Origin: CAZAQB01 sp964487155 | GTDB lineage: Bacteria; Pseudomonadota; Gammaproteobacteria; Nitrococcales; Nitrococcaceae | Direction: 5' to 3' | Length of the DNA stretch: 7,631 bases | Assembly (NCBI GenBank): GCA_964487155.1 | Contig: CAZAQB010000156.1 | Coordinates: forward strand, 1-7,631 | The notes under the pieces: model-generated | The model's database searches: none | What the model was told of the DNA's origin: nothing | Seen by the model: the letters and a program-made list of their open reading frames with translations, nothing else | Position numbers and translations under genes: made by a program | Shown here: one piece after another, positions 1 through 6,527 of the stretch | Position numbering within the stretch: position 1 is the first letter of the stretch | Layout of the letters: the number at the start of each line of letters is the position of its first letter

Positions 1-79
1 ACGGCCGACTGAGAAAAGATTCCTTGTGGGACCAAGAGACACGCGAGATCGGTGCAAATTTGTGAAATCTTCGGGCTAA
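1..79. other. Non-coding left edge, no gene recognised
   Basis: This stretch lies downstream of moeA and is noticeably more AT-rich than the rest of the window. It contains a short perfect palindrome, CAAATTTG, at 55-62. A plus-strand gene could end at a TGA at 11-13, but only three codons would be visible, so none is called. No promoter or RNA gene was recognised. Confidence 0.4.
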
Positions 80-102
80 GGCCCCCTGGCAGCCGGGGGG
101 TC
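80..102 (-). terminator. GC hairpin directly after moeA, weak terminator candidate
   Basis: Immediately after the tandem TGA TGA stops of moeA, the minus strand can fold with a run of C (complement of 96-100) against a run of G (complement of 82-86), giving a 5-bp G/C stem around a loop that itself contains GGC and GCC. No T-run follows on the minus strand, so intrinsic termination is doubtful. It may only protect the 3' end. Confidence 0.25.
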
Positions 103-103
103 A

Positions 104-1348
104 TCAAGACAGCAATCCGGCGAAGGGGGTGTAGCTGACCGGATCGCCGAGGGTGACAGTGCCCCCCTCGGGCACCTCCACCAGCCCATCCGCCCACACG
201 GTGGAGCTGATGACGCTGGAACCCTGGCGGTCGAACAGCCGCGCCACGGGCTCCGGCCCGGAGCGCTCGAGCCGCACCCGCAGGTACTCCCGGCGCTCAC
301 TGCCCACCGGCCAGTGGAAGCCCGAGCGAACGGGATAGCAGTCGGGCAGGACTTCGCTCGCCCCCTGCAGGCGCAGTATCAGCGGCCGGGCCAGCAGCAG
401 GAAGGTGACGAACACGGCCACCGGGTTGCCGGGCAGGCCGAGGAACAGGGCCTCGCCCACCCGGCCGAAGGCCACCGGCTTGCCCGGGCGCATGGCCACG
501 CGCCACAGCGCCAGTTGCCCGAGGCGCTCCACGGCGGGCTTGACGTGGTCGGCGTCGCCCACCGAGACGCCGCCGGTGGTGAGGATCAGATCGCAGTCCT
601 CAGCCAGGGACGACAGCACCTGGCAGGTGGCGTCCAGGCGGTCGCGGACGTTCCCCGCGTCCCGGATCTCGCAGCCCAGTCCCGCCAGCAGGCTGGTGAC
701 GGCGTAGCGGTTCGAGTTGTGGATCTGGCCTGGCCGCAGCGCCTGGCCCGGCTCCACCAGCTCGTCGCCGGTGAAGAACGTCCCGACCCGCAGTCGGCCG
801 AACAGCGGCAGGCGGTCCAGGCCCACCGCGGCCGCCAGGGCGATGTGCTGGGGCCCCAGACGCTGGCCCGCCTCCAGCACCTGCCCGCCGCGGGCCACGT
901 CATGGCCCCGCGCGCGGATGTTATCCCCAGGTGCCGGCAACACGCTCACCTGGATCCAGCCCGGCTCCGGGCGCACGTCCTCCTGGCGCACCACCGCCGT
1001 GGTGCCGGGTGGGACCGGCGCGCCGGTGAGGATGCGCGCCGCGCAACCCGGCGCCAGCGGCTCGGCGATGCCACCGGCGGCGACGTGCTGGGTGACCGGA
1101 AACCGGCGCCGCTCGGGCTCCTCCGGCGGCTGGGCCAGGGCGTATCCGTCCATGGCGCTGTTGTCGAAGCCGGGCACGTCCAGGGGCGAGCCCAGATCCC
1201 GGGACAGCACCCGGCCCAGGCAGTGGCCAAGCTCCAGGGTTTCGGTACGCGCCAGCGGCAGCGCCTCGGCCAACAGCGCGGCGCGCGCCTGCTCCACACT
1301 GCTGGGGGCCGGGTCCGCCACTGCGCGCGCGGGATTGATCTGCCTCAT
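104..1348 (-). CDS. moeA: MoeA, molybdopterin molybdenumtransferase
   Basis: MoeA inserts molybdate into adenylated molybdopterin (made by MogA) to give molybdenum cofactor in the cytoplasm. At 414 aa the protein has the normal family length. Visible family motifs are the PGFDNSAMDGYA block at residues 59-70, RILTGAPVPPGT at 105-116, TGDELV at 193-198, the molybdopterin-binding-fold core TTGGVSVGDADHVK at 257-270, MRPGKPVAFG at 286-295 and LGLPGNPVAV at 303-312. The C-terminal beta-barrel domain (about 335-414) is complete. The start is the ATG after a weak AAGG; no better in-frame start precedes it. Two TGA stops follow in tandem. The gene is separated from the upstream membrane-protein gene by 138 bp that contain a repeat array, so it probably has its own promoter. 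No MogA, MoaE or ModE gene is visible. Confidence 0.96.
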   Translation of the reverse strand: MRQINPARAVADPAPSSVEQARAALLAEALPLARTETLELGHCLGRVLSRDLGSPLDVPGFDNSAMDGYALAQPPEEPERRRFPVTQHVAAGGIAEPLAPGCAARILTGAPVPPGTTAVVRQEDVRPEPGWIQVSVLPAPGDNIRARGHDVARGGQVLEAGQRLGPQHIALAAAVGLDRLPLFGRLRVGTFFTGDELVEPGQALRPGQIHNSNRYAVTSLLAGLGCEIRDAGNVRDRLDATCQVLSSLAEDCDLILTTGGVSVGDADHVKPAVERLGQLALWRVAMRPGKPVAFGRVGEALFLGLPGNPVAVFVTFLLLARPLILRLQGASEVLPDCYPVRSGFHWPVGSERREYLRVRLERSGPEPVARLFDRQGSSVISSTVWADGLVEVPEGGTVTLGDPVSYTPFAGLLS

Positions 1349-1382
1349 GCCCTTACTTGCTCCAGAAAAAGGAAGGATGCAG

Positions 1383-1415
1383 GGTCACGTTACCGTTTGG
1401 TTACCGTTTGGTAAC
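1383..1415 (-). promoter_or_regulatory. GTTACC/GGTAAC repeat array upstream of moeA, candidate operator
   Basis: An 11-bp unit GTTACCGTTTG occurs twice in tandem (1389-1399 and 1400-1410) and is followed by GTAAC. The second copy forms a perfect inverted repeat, GTTACC-GTTT-GGTAAC (1400-1415). The near-palindrome GGTCACGTTACC (1383-1394) abuts it. The half-sites therefore recur at 11-bp steps, about one helical turn. The array ends 35 bp upstream of the moeA start. The spacing suggests cooperative binding of a dimeric regulator. It does not clearly match the ModE or FNR sites I know, and no confident -35/-10 pair was found. Confidence 0.45.
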
Positions 1416-1450
1416 ACCGCTCCGGGCGGCCGCAGCCCCAGGAGCCTGCA

Positions 1451-1480
1451 CGGCCGCGCTCCCCCATGGACACGCGGCCG
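1451..1480 (-). terminator. 8-bp hairpin just after the small membrane-protein gene
   Basis: CGGCCGCG (1451-1458) and CGCGGCCG (1473-1480) are perfectly complementary, with a 14-nt loop. On the minus strand the stem begins 6 nt after the TGA stop of the small membrane protein. There is no T-run after it, so it is a weak intrinsic terminator at best. It could act as an RNA 3'-end stabiliser between that gene and moeA. Confidence 0.3.
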
Positions 1481-1486
1481 GCCGGC

Positions 1487-1936
1487 TCACTGCTGCAGGG
1501 ACTCCACCCGGCGGCCATGCCACAGGGAGTAGTAGCGCACATCGCCCGGCGCGTGGGAGATCACCCCGGAGATCACCACCACCGCCACGAACAGCGGCAG
1601 CTCCAGCACCCCGCCGGCCAGCAGCGCCAGGATCAGGCCAAGCTTCACCAGGATCGCCACGCCACGCAGCTGCACCAGCCAGAGGGGGTTGCCCCACACC
1701 TGCAGCATGACCATGCCCACGCCGCTGCCCGCGACCAGCCACAGATAGGGCAGCCACAGTTCGGCCGGGGCGCCGTACAGGAAGGCGCCCCCCACACCGG
1801 CAGTGCCCAGCAGGTGCAAGGTGCGCAGGCCGATGCTGACCCAGCGCCGCCCCGGCCAGGCCCGGGCCGGGGCGGCCGACTGCTCCGCCAGGCCGGTATT
1901 CACGGCCCCGCTCGGCCGTTCTTCGAGAGCGTGCAT
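1487..1936 (-). CDS. Small four-helix membrane protein, function unknown
   Basis: I do not recognise this protein with confidence. It is 149 aa with a soluble N-terminus (about 1-30, rich in Ala, Glu, Arg), then four likely transmembrane helices near residues 34-56, 59-83, 91-110 and 112-127, and a short basic tail. Histidines lie in helix 1 (RTLHLLG, H41) and at the end of helix 4 (SHAPGDVRYYS, H128), a spacing seen in haem- or metal-binding membrane proteins, but that is only a hint. The start at 1936 is preferred because GATGAGGA lies 5 nt upstream; an in-frame ATG at 1948 would add four residues but has a poor ribosome site. It lies between the transporter and moeA with gaps of 147 and 138 bp, so it may be a separate transcript. 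Its base composition matches the neighbours. It is probably a real gene. Confidence 0.75.
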   Translation of the reverse strand: MHALEERPSGAVNTGLAEQSAAPARAWPGRRWVSIGLRTLHLLGTAGVGGAFLYGAPAELWLPYLWLVAGSGVGMVMLQVWGNPLWLVQLRGVAILVKLGLILALLAGGVLELPLFVAVVVISGVISHAPGDVRYYSLWHGRRVESLQQ

Positions 1937-1969
1937 GGTTGTCCTCATCTGTGTCCGGGCCTGTTCCCG

Positions 1970-1990
1970 GCGACATGTTGCAAGTGTCGC
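1970..1990. promoter_or_regulatory. Inverted repeat upstream of the small membrane-protein gene
   Basis: GCGACA (1970-1975) and TGTCGC (1985-1990) form a perfect 6-bp inverted repeat around a 9-nt centre that includes TTGCAA. It lies 34-54 bp before the preferred start at 1936, where an operator or a leader hairpin would be expected. A second 5-bp repeat, CCGGG/CCCGG (1955-1970), abuts it. No convincing sigma-70 promoter was found next to it. Confidence 0.3.
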
Positions 1991-2043
1991 GCCACTGCCG
2001 GGGCACCCGCAGCACGGAGCCGCGCCAGGCGCCGCCCGTTACA

Positions 2044-2083
2044 GGAAAGCGCGACTCGCCCCTGGCCGTCCTGCGCGAGCCGC
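2044..2083 (-). terminator. Candidate intrinsic terminator after the permease gene
   Basis: Directly after the permease stop codon, the minus-strand RNA can pair GCGGCUCGC (complement of 2075-2083) with GCGAGUCGC (complement of 2051-2059). This gives 9 bp including one G-U pair, around a 15-nt loop. GC and then UUUCCU follow on the minus strand, a short and imperfect U-tract. This fits the end of the senA-transporter transcript, though the long loop and interrupted U-run lower confidence. Confidence 0.4.
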
Positions 2084-3559
2084 TCAGGACTCGCAGCTGG
2101 GCGAGGTGCGCAGGTGCAGGCGACGACGCAGGTAGCGGGCGAGCACATCGACGCCGATGTTCAGGATTGCGGTGACCAGGATCAACAGCATCGCCACGTC
2201 GAAGCGCAGCGCCTCCATCGCGCTGTCGACGTAGAACCCCAGTGTCGTGATGCCGAGAATCCCGAGGATCGCCGTCTCGCGCATGATGATCTCCCAGCGG
2301 TAGAACAGGAACGCCAGGAACGGCCCGTAGACCCGGGGCAGGATCTCGTAGCCGTAGCGCTCCAGGCGGGAGTGCGGCGCGTCGGGACGCAGCCAGATCT
2401 CGTTGCTGTGGCGCCCGATCAGATGGCCGATGATGGCGCCGTTGTGCAGCGCCAGCGCCACCACCGCGGGCAGCATCGACGGCCCCCACAGCTGCAGCAG
2501 GATGTAGGCCAGCATGTACTCGGGCGTCGAGCGGGCGACCACCAGCACGACGTGCCCGAGGGTGGTACCGACCCGGCCCACGAAGTGGCGCGACACCAGC
2601 GGGAATACCAGCAGCGTGAGAACGCCGGTGAGCACCAGGGCGATCTGGGTAAGAACCACGGTCATGCCGACGCCGGGCAGGGCCTGCTCGAACAGCACCG
2701 GCTCAAGCCAGGCCCAGAGCGCCTCCCAGCCCGCGCCGTCGGCCCGCAGGGGCGCCGGCACGATATCCGAGGTGAAAAAGCGCCCGACGTTGCCCCAGAC
2801 GATGGGCAGCCCCGTGCCCAGGCAGAACGGCGCGATCACCAGGTAGACCGGCACCAGCCGCGGCCGCACCCATAGCCGCAGGGTGGCGATCAGCAGGTAG
2901 AAGGTGATCAGCAGGGCGCCCACCTGGGAGTAGTAACCCTCGTTGAACGCCGACGCCAGGTGAAAGCCTAGCGTGGGCATGCCGACGAAGCCGAGGATCG
3001 CCGAGGAGCGCAGCCCGCACTCCAGCCGGTAGGAGGTGTAGCTGACCAGGTGGGGCCAGGCGTCCGGCACGCGGGCGAAAAGAAAGCGCGCCACGCGGCC
3101 GGTGGCCGGCGGCAGCGACTGCTCGGGCAACGGGTCCTGCTCGTCGAGGATCTCCGCGTACACCTTGCCGAACACACCGGCGAAAGGGATGGCGATGGCC
3201 AGCACCCCGGTCAGCGGGTGCAATCCGAAGCACTGCAGAAAGATCAGCGCCCAGAACAGCTCATGGATGGCGCGCACGAAGGCGCAGAACACGCGCACCA
3301 CGCGGGAGTCGAATAGCAGCGCGAGGACGACTCCCCCCGCCACGCCCAGGGCGACGCCCACCAGGGCGAAGGCGACGGTGCGCAGCAGCGCCAGGGCGAG
3401 CTGGTCGACCGCCGCGAAGTCCGGCGTGACCATGCCCAGTCCAAGTCGGGCCAGCTCGCCCCAGGGGCTGACCGCACTGATCTCCAGGTCGGCGAAGAAC
3501 AGGCAGCCAACGGCCACCGCGACGAAGCCGAGACTGGTGCGCACCGCCGCCGAGCGCAT
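2084..3559 (-). CDS. Fused double PhnE-like ABC permease, probable selenium oxyanion transporter
   Basis: This is the membrane component of a binding-protein-dependent importer in the inner membrane. The 491-aa protein is about twice the length of a single PhnE and has two homologous halves. The clearest evidence is an internal repeat: SSAILGFVGMPTLGF at residues 185-199 and ETAILGILGITTLGF at 428-442, each at the end of an EAA-type cytoplasmic loop that contacts the ATPase (about 133-190 and 380-430). Hydrophobic helices cluster at 8-24, 58-83, 95-130, 212-255, 296-323, 335-380 and 452-472. A single polypeptide therefore supplies both permease halves. The ATG at 3559 leaves 4 nt after the ATPase stop (TGA-GGTG-ATG), so translation is probably coupled; a GTG at 3562 is a possible alternative. 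Longer reading from 3709 would run through the ATPase gene and is not believed. The substrate is inferred from context only. Confidence 0.9.
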   Translation of the reverse strand: MRSAAVRTSLGFVAVAVGCLFFADLEISAVSPWGELARLGLGMVTPDFAAVDQLALALLRTVAFALVGVALGVAGGVVLALLFDSRVVRVFCAFVRAIHELFWALIFLQCFGLHPLTGVLAIAIPFAGVFGKVYAEILDEQDPLPEQSLPPATGRVARFLFARVPDAWPHLVSYTSYRLECGLRSSAILGFVGMPTLGFHLASAFNEGYYSQVGALLITFYLLIATLRLWVRPRLVPVYLVIAPFCLGTGLPIVWGNVGRFFTSDIVPAPLRADGAGWEALWAWLEPVLFEQALPGVGMTVVLTQIALVLTGVLTLLVFPLVSRHFVGRVGTTLGHVVLVVARSTPEYMLAYILLQLWGPSMLPAVVALALHNGAIIGHLIGRHSNEIWLRPDAPHSRLERYGYEILPRVYGPFLAFLFYRWEIIMRETAILGILGITTLGFYVDSAMEALRFDVAMLLILVTAILNIGVDVLARYLRRRLHLRTSPSCES

Positions 3560-3563
3560 CACC

Positions 3564-4244
3564 TCAGGCGTCCTGGCCCACCGCCTGCTCGAATTCGTAG
3601 AGCGGCAACAGGTCGGACACCGACACGCGCCTGGCCGGCTCGTCGAGGGCGATGCAGCCGGCGTCAATTCCGACGATGCGCGAGCAGAACCGAAGGGCGA
3701 GTTCGACATCGTGCATCGCCACCACCGCCGTGCGGTAGGCGTCGGTGATCGCGCGCATCACATCCGCGGAGCGGGTCACGTCCAGCGCCGAGACGGGCTC
3801 GTCGGCCAGCAGCACGCTGGCCCGCTGGTAGAGCGCGCGGGCCACGGCGGTGCGCTGGCGCTGGCCGCCGGAGAGCTCGCCGACCCGGGCCCAGATCTTC
3901 GCGCCCATGCCCAGGGAGTCCAGCACTGCGCTCACCTGCGCCACCTCCCGAGACAGCGGATGCAGCAGGTTGGCGATGTTGTACCAGGTGCCATGGGCTG
4001 CGAGGCGGCCCATGTAGACGTTGTGGAACACCGACAGCGTCTGCACCAGCCCCAGTTCCTGCGGCATCAGGGCCAACTCGCGGCGCCTCGGGTCGAACAG
4101 CAGCGACAGCAACGTCGACTTGCCGGCCCCGCTGCGGCCGACCAGGGCAACGTGCTCGCCCTCCTCGACCGACAGCGTGACCGGCCCGACGGCCCGCTGC
4201 TCGCCGTAGCTGGCGCAGGCGTTCTCCAGCGCCAGGATGGCCAT
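3564..4244 (-). CDS. PhnC-like ABC transporter ATPase, unusually short
   Basis: This is the ATP-hydrolysing subunit that powers the fused permease on the cytoplasmic face. In 226 aa all catalytic motifs are visible: Walker A GRSGAGKST at 36-44, Q-loop MPQE with Q62, signature LSGGQRQR near the middle, Walker B LLADEP with the D-loop SALD, and the H-loop histidine in VVAMHDVE. The distance from the Walker A lysine (K42) to the Q-loop glutamine (Q62) is 20 residues; in MalK it is 40 (K42 to Q82). About 20 residues of the antiparallel beta subdomain are therefore absent, while everything needed for ATP hydrolysis is kept. The ATG overlaps the TAA stop of the binding-protein gene by one base (TAATG), with GTGGAG just upstream, which indicates coupled translation. 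The family is PhnC-like; the substrate is not readable from the ATPase. Confidence 0.92.
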   Translation of the reverse strand: MAILALENACASYGEQRAVGPVTLSVEEGEHVALVGRSGAGKSTLLSLLFDPRRRELALMPQELGLVQTLSVFHNVYMGRLAAHGTWYNIANLLHPLSREVAQVSAVLDSLGMGAKIWARVGELSGGQRQRTAVARALYQRASVLLADEPVSALDVTRSADVMRAITDAYRTAVVAMHDVELALRFCSRIVGIDAGCIALDEPARRVSVSDLLPLYEFEQAVGQDA

Positions 4245-5104
4245 TACTCCACGAGATCGAGGGTCTTGGCGGTCTGACGGATGCTCTCGTAGTCGCTGTT
4301 CTCGGCCTTGATGAAGCCCGAGCGCGGGAAGCTCTGAAGCAGCTCCGGGTCGTCCATTGACAGCAGCGCATCCTGCACCCGGCGGATGAAGCCCGCGCCG
4401 AAGCGCTCGTCGACATCGCCGCGGATGGTCCACTGGTAGTCGGTATAGGGGGGCGTCTCCCAGATCACCTGGACGTTGTCGGTGTCGACCTTGCCCTGCT
4501 GCAGTTCCTTCTTCCAGACCTGGAAGTTGAGCGCGCCCACCTGGTAGGTGCCCGCGGCCACCAGCGCCGCGGTGCGGGAATGACTGCCGGAGAAGCCGAC
4601 CCGCTCGAACACCTCGCGCGGCGGCCTGCCGAAGTTCTGGCGGATGTAGTGCTCGGGCATCAGCCGCCCGGAGGTCGAGCCCTTCGAGCCGAAGGTGAAG
4701 GTCTTGCCCTCGATATCCATGGGGAATTCCTCGGAGGGCTCGATCCCGGCGCTCTGGTGAGCGATGAAGTAGGTCTGGAACTGGGTGTCCTCGACGCCCT
4801 GGGCGATGGCCTGCGAGCCGGGCACCGCTTCCCGGGCGCGCACGCCGGACAGCCCGCCGAACCAGGCGAGCTGCACCTGGTTGTTGCGGAACGCCGTCAC
4901 CGCCGCCGCGTAGGACTTCACCGGCACGTAGCGCACGTCCACGTCGAGGGTCGATTCAAGGTAGTCGGCCACCTTGCCGAAGCGCTGTTGCAGGGCGGTC
5001 TCGTCCTGGTCGGGGATGGCGGTGAACACCAGGGTCTGGGCGGCCGCCTGGCCGGTGAGGAACAGACCCAGCAATGCCAGTGCCGGCCACAGTCTGTTGC
5101 GCAT
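4244..5104 (-). CDS. PhnD-like periplasmic binding protein, putative selenate/selenium oxyanion importer
   Basis: This is the soluble substrate-capturing protein of the transporter. The 286-aa precursor has a clear Sec signal peptide: MRNR, a hydrophobic stretch at 5-17, then GQAAA with likely cleavage after A22. There is no lipobox cysteine. The mature part shows the PhnD fold: TLVFTAIPDQDE at 24-35, QLAWFGGLSG at 78-87, the anion-binding loop FGSKGSTSGRL at 138-148, AALVAAGTYQVGALN at 179-193 and a YxWTIRGD segment near 223-230. From memory, this matches the family annotated as putative selenate transporter binding protein, a PhnD relative found beside selenium genes. That name rests on context and has not been tested here. 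AAGGAG precedes the ATG by 8 nt, a strong site suited to a highly made periplasmic protein. It follows senA after 91 bp that contain a hairpin. Confidence 0.88.
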   Translation of the reverse strand: MRNRLWPALALLGLFLTGQAAAQTLVFTAIPDQDETALQQRFGKVADYLESTLDVDVRYVPVKSYAAAVTAFRNNQVQLAWFGGLSGVRAREAVPGSQAIAQGVEDTQFQTYFIAHQSAGIEPSEEFPMDIEGKTFTFGSKGSTSGRLMPEHYIRQNFGRPPREVFERVGFSGSHSRTAALVAAGTYQVGALNFQVWKKELQQGKVDTDNVQVIWETPPYTDYQWTIRGDVDERFGAGFIRRVQDALLSMDDPELLQSFPRSGFIKAENSDYESIRQTAKTLDLVE

Positions 5105-5146
5105 CGGTATTCTCCTTATGCTCTTTCGGGGGGCTCGGTGCGAATT

Positions 5147-5172
5147 TGCCGGCGCTGTGCGCGGCGCCGGCA
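5147..5172 (-). other. 9-bp perfect hairpin between senA and the binding-protein gene
   Basis: TGCCGGCGC (5147-5155) and GCGCCGGCA (5164-5172) pair perfectly around an 8-nt loop. The hairpin starts 24 nt after the senA stop and ends 43 nt before the binding-protein start. No T-run follows on either strand, so it is unlikely to be a full terminator. In importer operons such structures often separate the message for the binding protein and raise its stability; that role here is inference. Confidence 0.4.
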
Positions 5173-5195
5173 GTCCTTGATTGAGCATTCATCAT

Positions 5196-6527
5196 TCAGC
5201 GCGCGCAGGTCCGGAAACCCGCGTAGATGTCATTGCGCTCGGCCGGGAAGAAGTTGCGGTAATTGTTGTGCACGAGCCGGCCGCGGGTCGCCCAGGCGCC
5301 GCCGCGCAGCACCTTGCGCTGCTCCACGAACCAGGGCTGGGAGTAATCCCGGTAGAGATCGGCCTGGAAGCCCGGGTAGGGCCCGAAAGTGCTGGCCGTC
5401 CACTCCCAGACGTTGCCAAGCATCTGGCGGCAGCCGAAAGCGCTGTCGCCGGCCGGGAAGGCAGCCACGTCGACGCAGCCCAGGCGCAAGCCGTCGAGAT
5501 TGGCCTGCTCCGGGGCGGGCGGCGCGTCGCCCCAGGGATAGAGCCGCTTGCCCGGCGCCAGGGCGCGGCCGTCATCGGCAGGCGCCCGGCTCGCGGCCAC
5601 TTCCCACTCGGCTTCGGTGGGCAGGCGCCGCCCGGCCCAGCGGCAGTAGGCCTCGGCTTCGTGAAAGTTCACGTGGATCACCGGCTGGTGGGGCGCCAGC
5701 GCCACGCGCCGGTCGAACCAGTCCACTTCCCAGCCGTCGGCGCCGCGGTGCCAGTGGGCCGGCGCCGCTCGCCGGTTGGCGCGCAGCCAGGCCCAGCCGG
5801 CCTCGCTCCAGTGCTCCGGGCGCTGGTAGCCGCCGGCCTCCACGAACCCCGCGAATTCCTCGTTGGTCACCGGGGCGCGGGCGATGCGGAACGGCTCCAC
5901 GGTGACCGCGTGCGGCTGCTTCTCGTTGTCGAAACGAAACGGCACGCCCTCGTCCGAGCCCAACCAGTGCTCGCCACCCGGCACGCCGACGTCGCCCGGC
6001 AGCGGCCCGCTCGGCCCGGCGGCGGGCAGCGCGCCGGCGCCCTCCAGGTCCGGCGGCGGGTCGCCCAGAGTCTGGCGGGTGTAGGTAAACGCCTCGGCGT
6101 GCATGTCTTCATGGAGCGTGGTGAGCTGATAGGTATAGCTGACCGCCTCGCTCGCCAGCCCGCCGTCCGGCAGGCGCGAGAGCATCTGCTCGCGGACCGT
6201 GCGCAGGTAGTCCCAGGTCTCGCCCATGGTGGGCAGCGGCAGCTCCCAGCGCTCGTCGTGGGGGATCGCGCTGGAGTCGTAGAGCCGCTCGGCCTCCGGG
6301 CGCTGGAAGTGGTTGAGACCGAACAGCTTGTGCAGCGCGAAGTAGTCGTGGAAGAAGCCGACGTGGCCCACTTCCCAGAGGGCCGGGTTGACAATGCTAA
6401 TCTTGGGCCCGAACAGACGGCCGCCACCAAGATCGGCCGTCAACTCCCAGGTGCGGCGGCGGCTGTCGTCGAGCAGCGCCGCCAGCCGTTGCGCGCTCAC
6501 CCGGTGAGTCGGTGGAACCTCGATCAT
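5196..6527 (-). CDS. senA: SenA, selenoneine synthase (EgtB-like iron enzyme)
   Basis: SenA couples a seleno-sugar to hercynine with O2, the carbon-selenium bond step of selenoneine synthesis in the cytoplasm; it is a relative of the ergothioneine enzyme EgtB. The 443-aa protein has the two expected parts. An N-terminal DinB-type four-helix domain (about 10-155) carries the iron ligands: H55 in EVGHVGFF and H139/H143 in LHEDMHAE, spaced like the three histidines of mycobacterial EgtB (51, 134, 138). A C-terminal FGE-sulfatase-type domain (about 185-443) has FDNE at 199-202, RRLPTEAEWE, GNVWEW at 371-376, RGGAW at 408-412 and the terminal GFRTCAR. The ATG at 6527 is chosen because GGGAGG lies 5 nt upstream; a GTG at 6530 is also in frame. 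EgtB is the alternative, but the divergent SenB neighbour and the transporter favour SenA. EgtD is not visible. Confidence 0.85.
   Translation of the reverse strand: MIEVPPTHRVSAQRLAALLDDSRRRTWELTADLGGGRLFGPKISIVNPALWEVGHVGFFHDYFALHKLFGLNHFQRPEAERLYDSSAIPHDERWELPLPTMGETWDYLRTVREQMLSRLPDGGLASEAVSYTYQLTTLHEDMHAEAFTYTRQTLGDPPPDLEGAGALPAAGPSGPLPGDVGVPGGEHWLGSDEGVPFRFDNEKQPHAVTVEPFRIARAPVTNEEFAGFVEAGGYQRPEHWSEAGWAWLRANRRAAPAHWHRGADGWEVDWFDRRVALAPHQPVIHVNFHEAEAYCRWAGRRLPTEAEWEVAASRAPADDGRALAPGKRLYPWGDAPPAPEQANLDGLRLGCVDVAAFPAGDSAFGCRQMLGNVWEWTASTFGPYPGFQADLYRDYSQPWFVEQRKVLRGGAWATRGRLVHNNYRNFFPAERNDIYAGFRTCAR
6496..6508. promoter_or_regulatory. 13-bp palindrome in the start of senA, possible senB operator
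   Basis: CTCACC-C-GGTGAG is a perfect inverted repeat with 6-bp arms and one central base. It lies inside senA, 20-32 bases in from its start codon, and 48-60 bp before the senB start. Only 29 bp separate the two start codons, so control sites for senB must lie within senA coding sequence. Palindromes of this size arise by chance in GC-rich DNA, hence the low confidence. Confidence 0.2.

Noticed and set aside
1..13. Possible 3' end of a plus-strand gene with TGA at 11-13
   Set aside because: Only three codons would be visible, which is not enough to support a coding call.
314..1414. Long plus-strand open frame opposite moeA
   Set aside because: It is a GC-driven shadow of moeA. The composition (Gln, Arg, Ala, His runs) has no domain pattern, while the minus strand shows a complete MoeA.
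1466..2875. Long plus-strand open frame (469 codons) opposite the membrane protein and permease
   Set aside because: It runs across two minus-strand genes and their gap, is rich in Gln, His and Arg, and shows no recognisable motif. The minus-strand permease has clear family motifs and helices.
3560..3709. N-terminal extension of the permease to 3709
   Set aside because: It would overlap the end of the ATPase gene by about 146 bp with a sequence rich in Ser/Arg/Pro unlike a permease N-terminus. The ATG at 3559 sits 4 nt after the ATPase stop.
2084..5104. Phosphonate uptake (phnCDE) as the simple reading
   Set aside because: The fold matches, but no phosphonate or phosphite catabolic gene is present and senA is directly upstream. 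It remains the fallback if binding tests fail.
5196..6527. Plain egtB (ergothioneine) assignment
   Set aside because: The iron-binding and FGE-type domains would allow it, but no egtD or egtA/C gene is adjacent and the divergent neighbour is a SenB-type glycosyltransferase.
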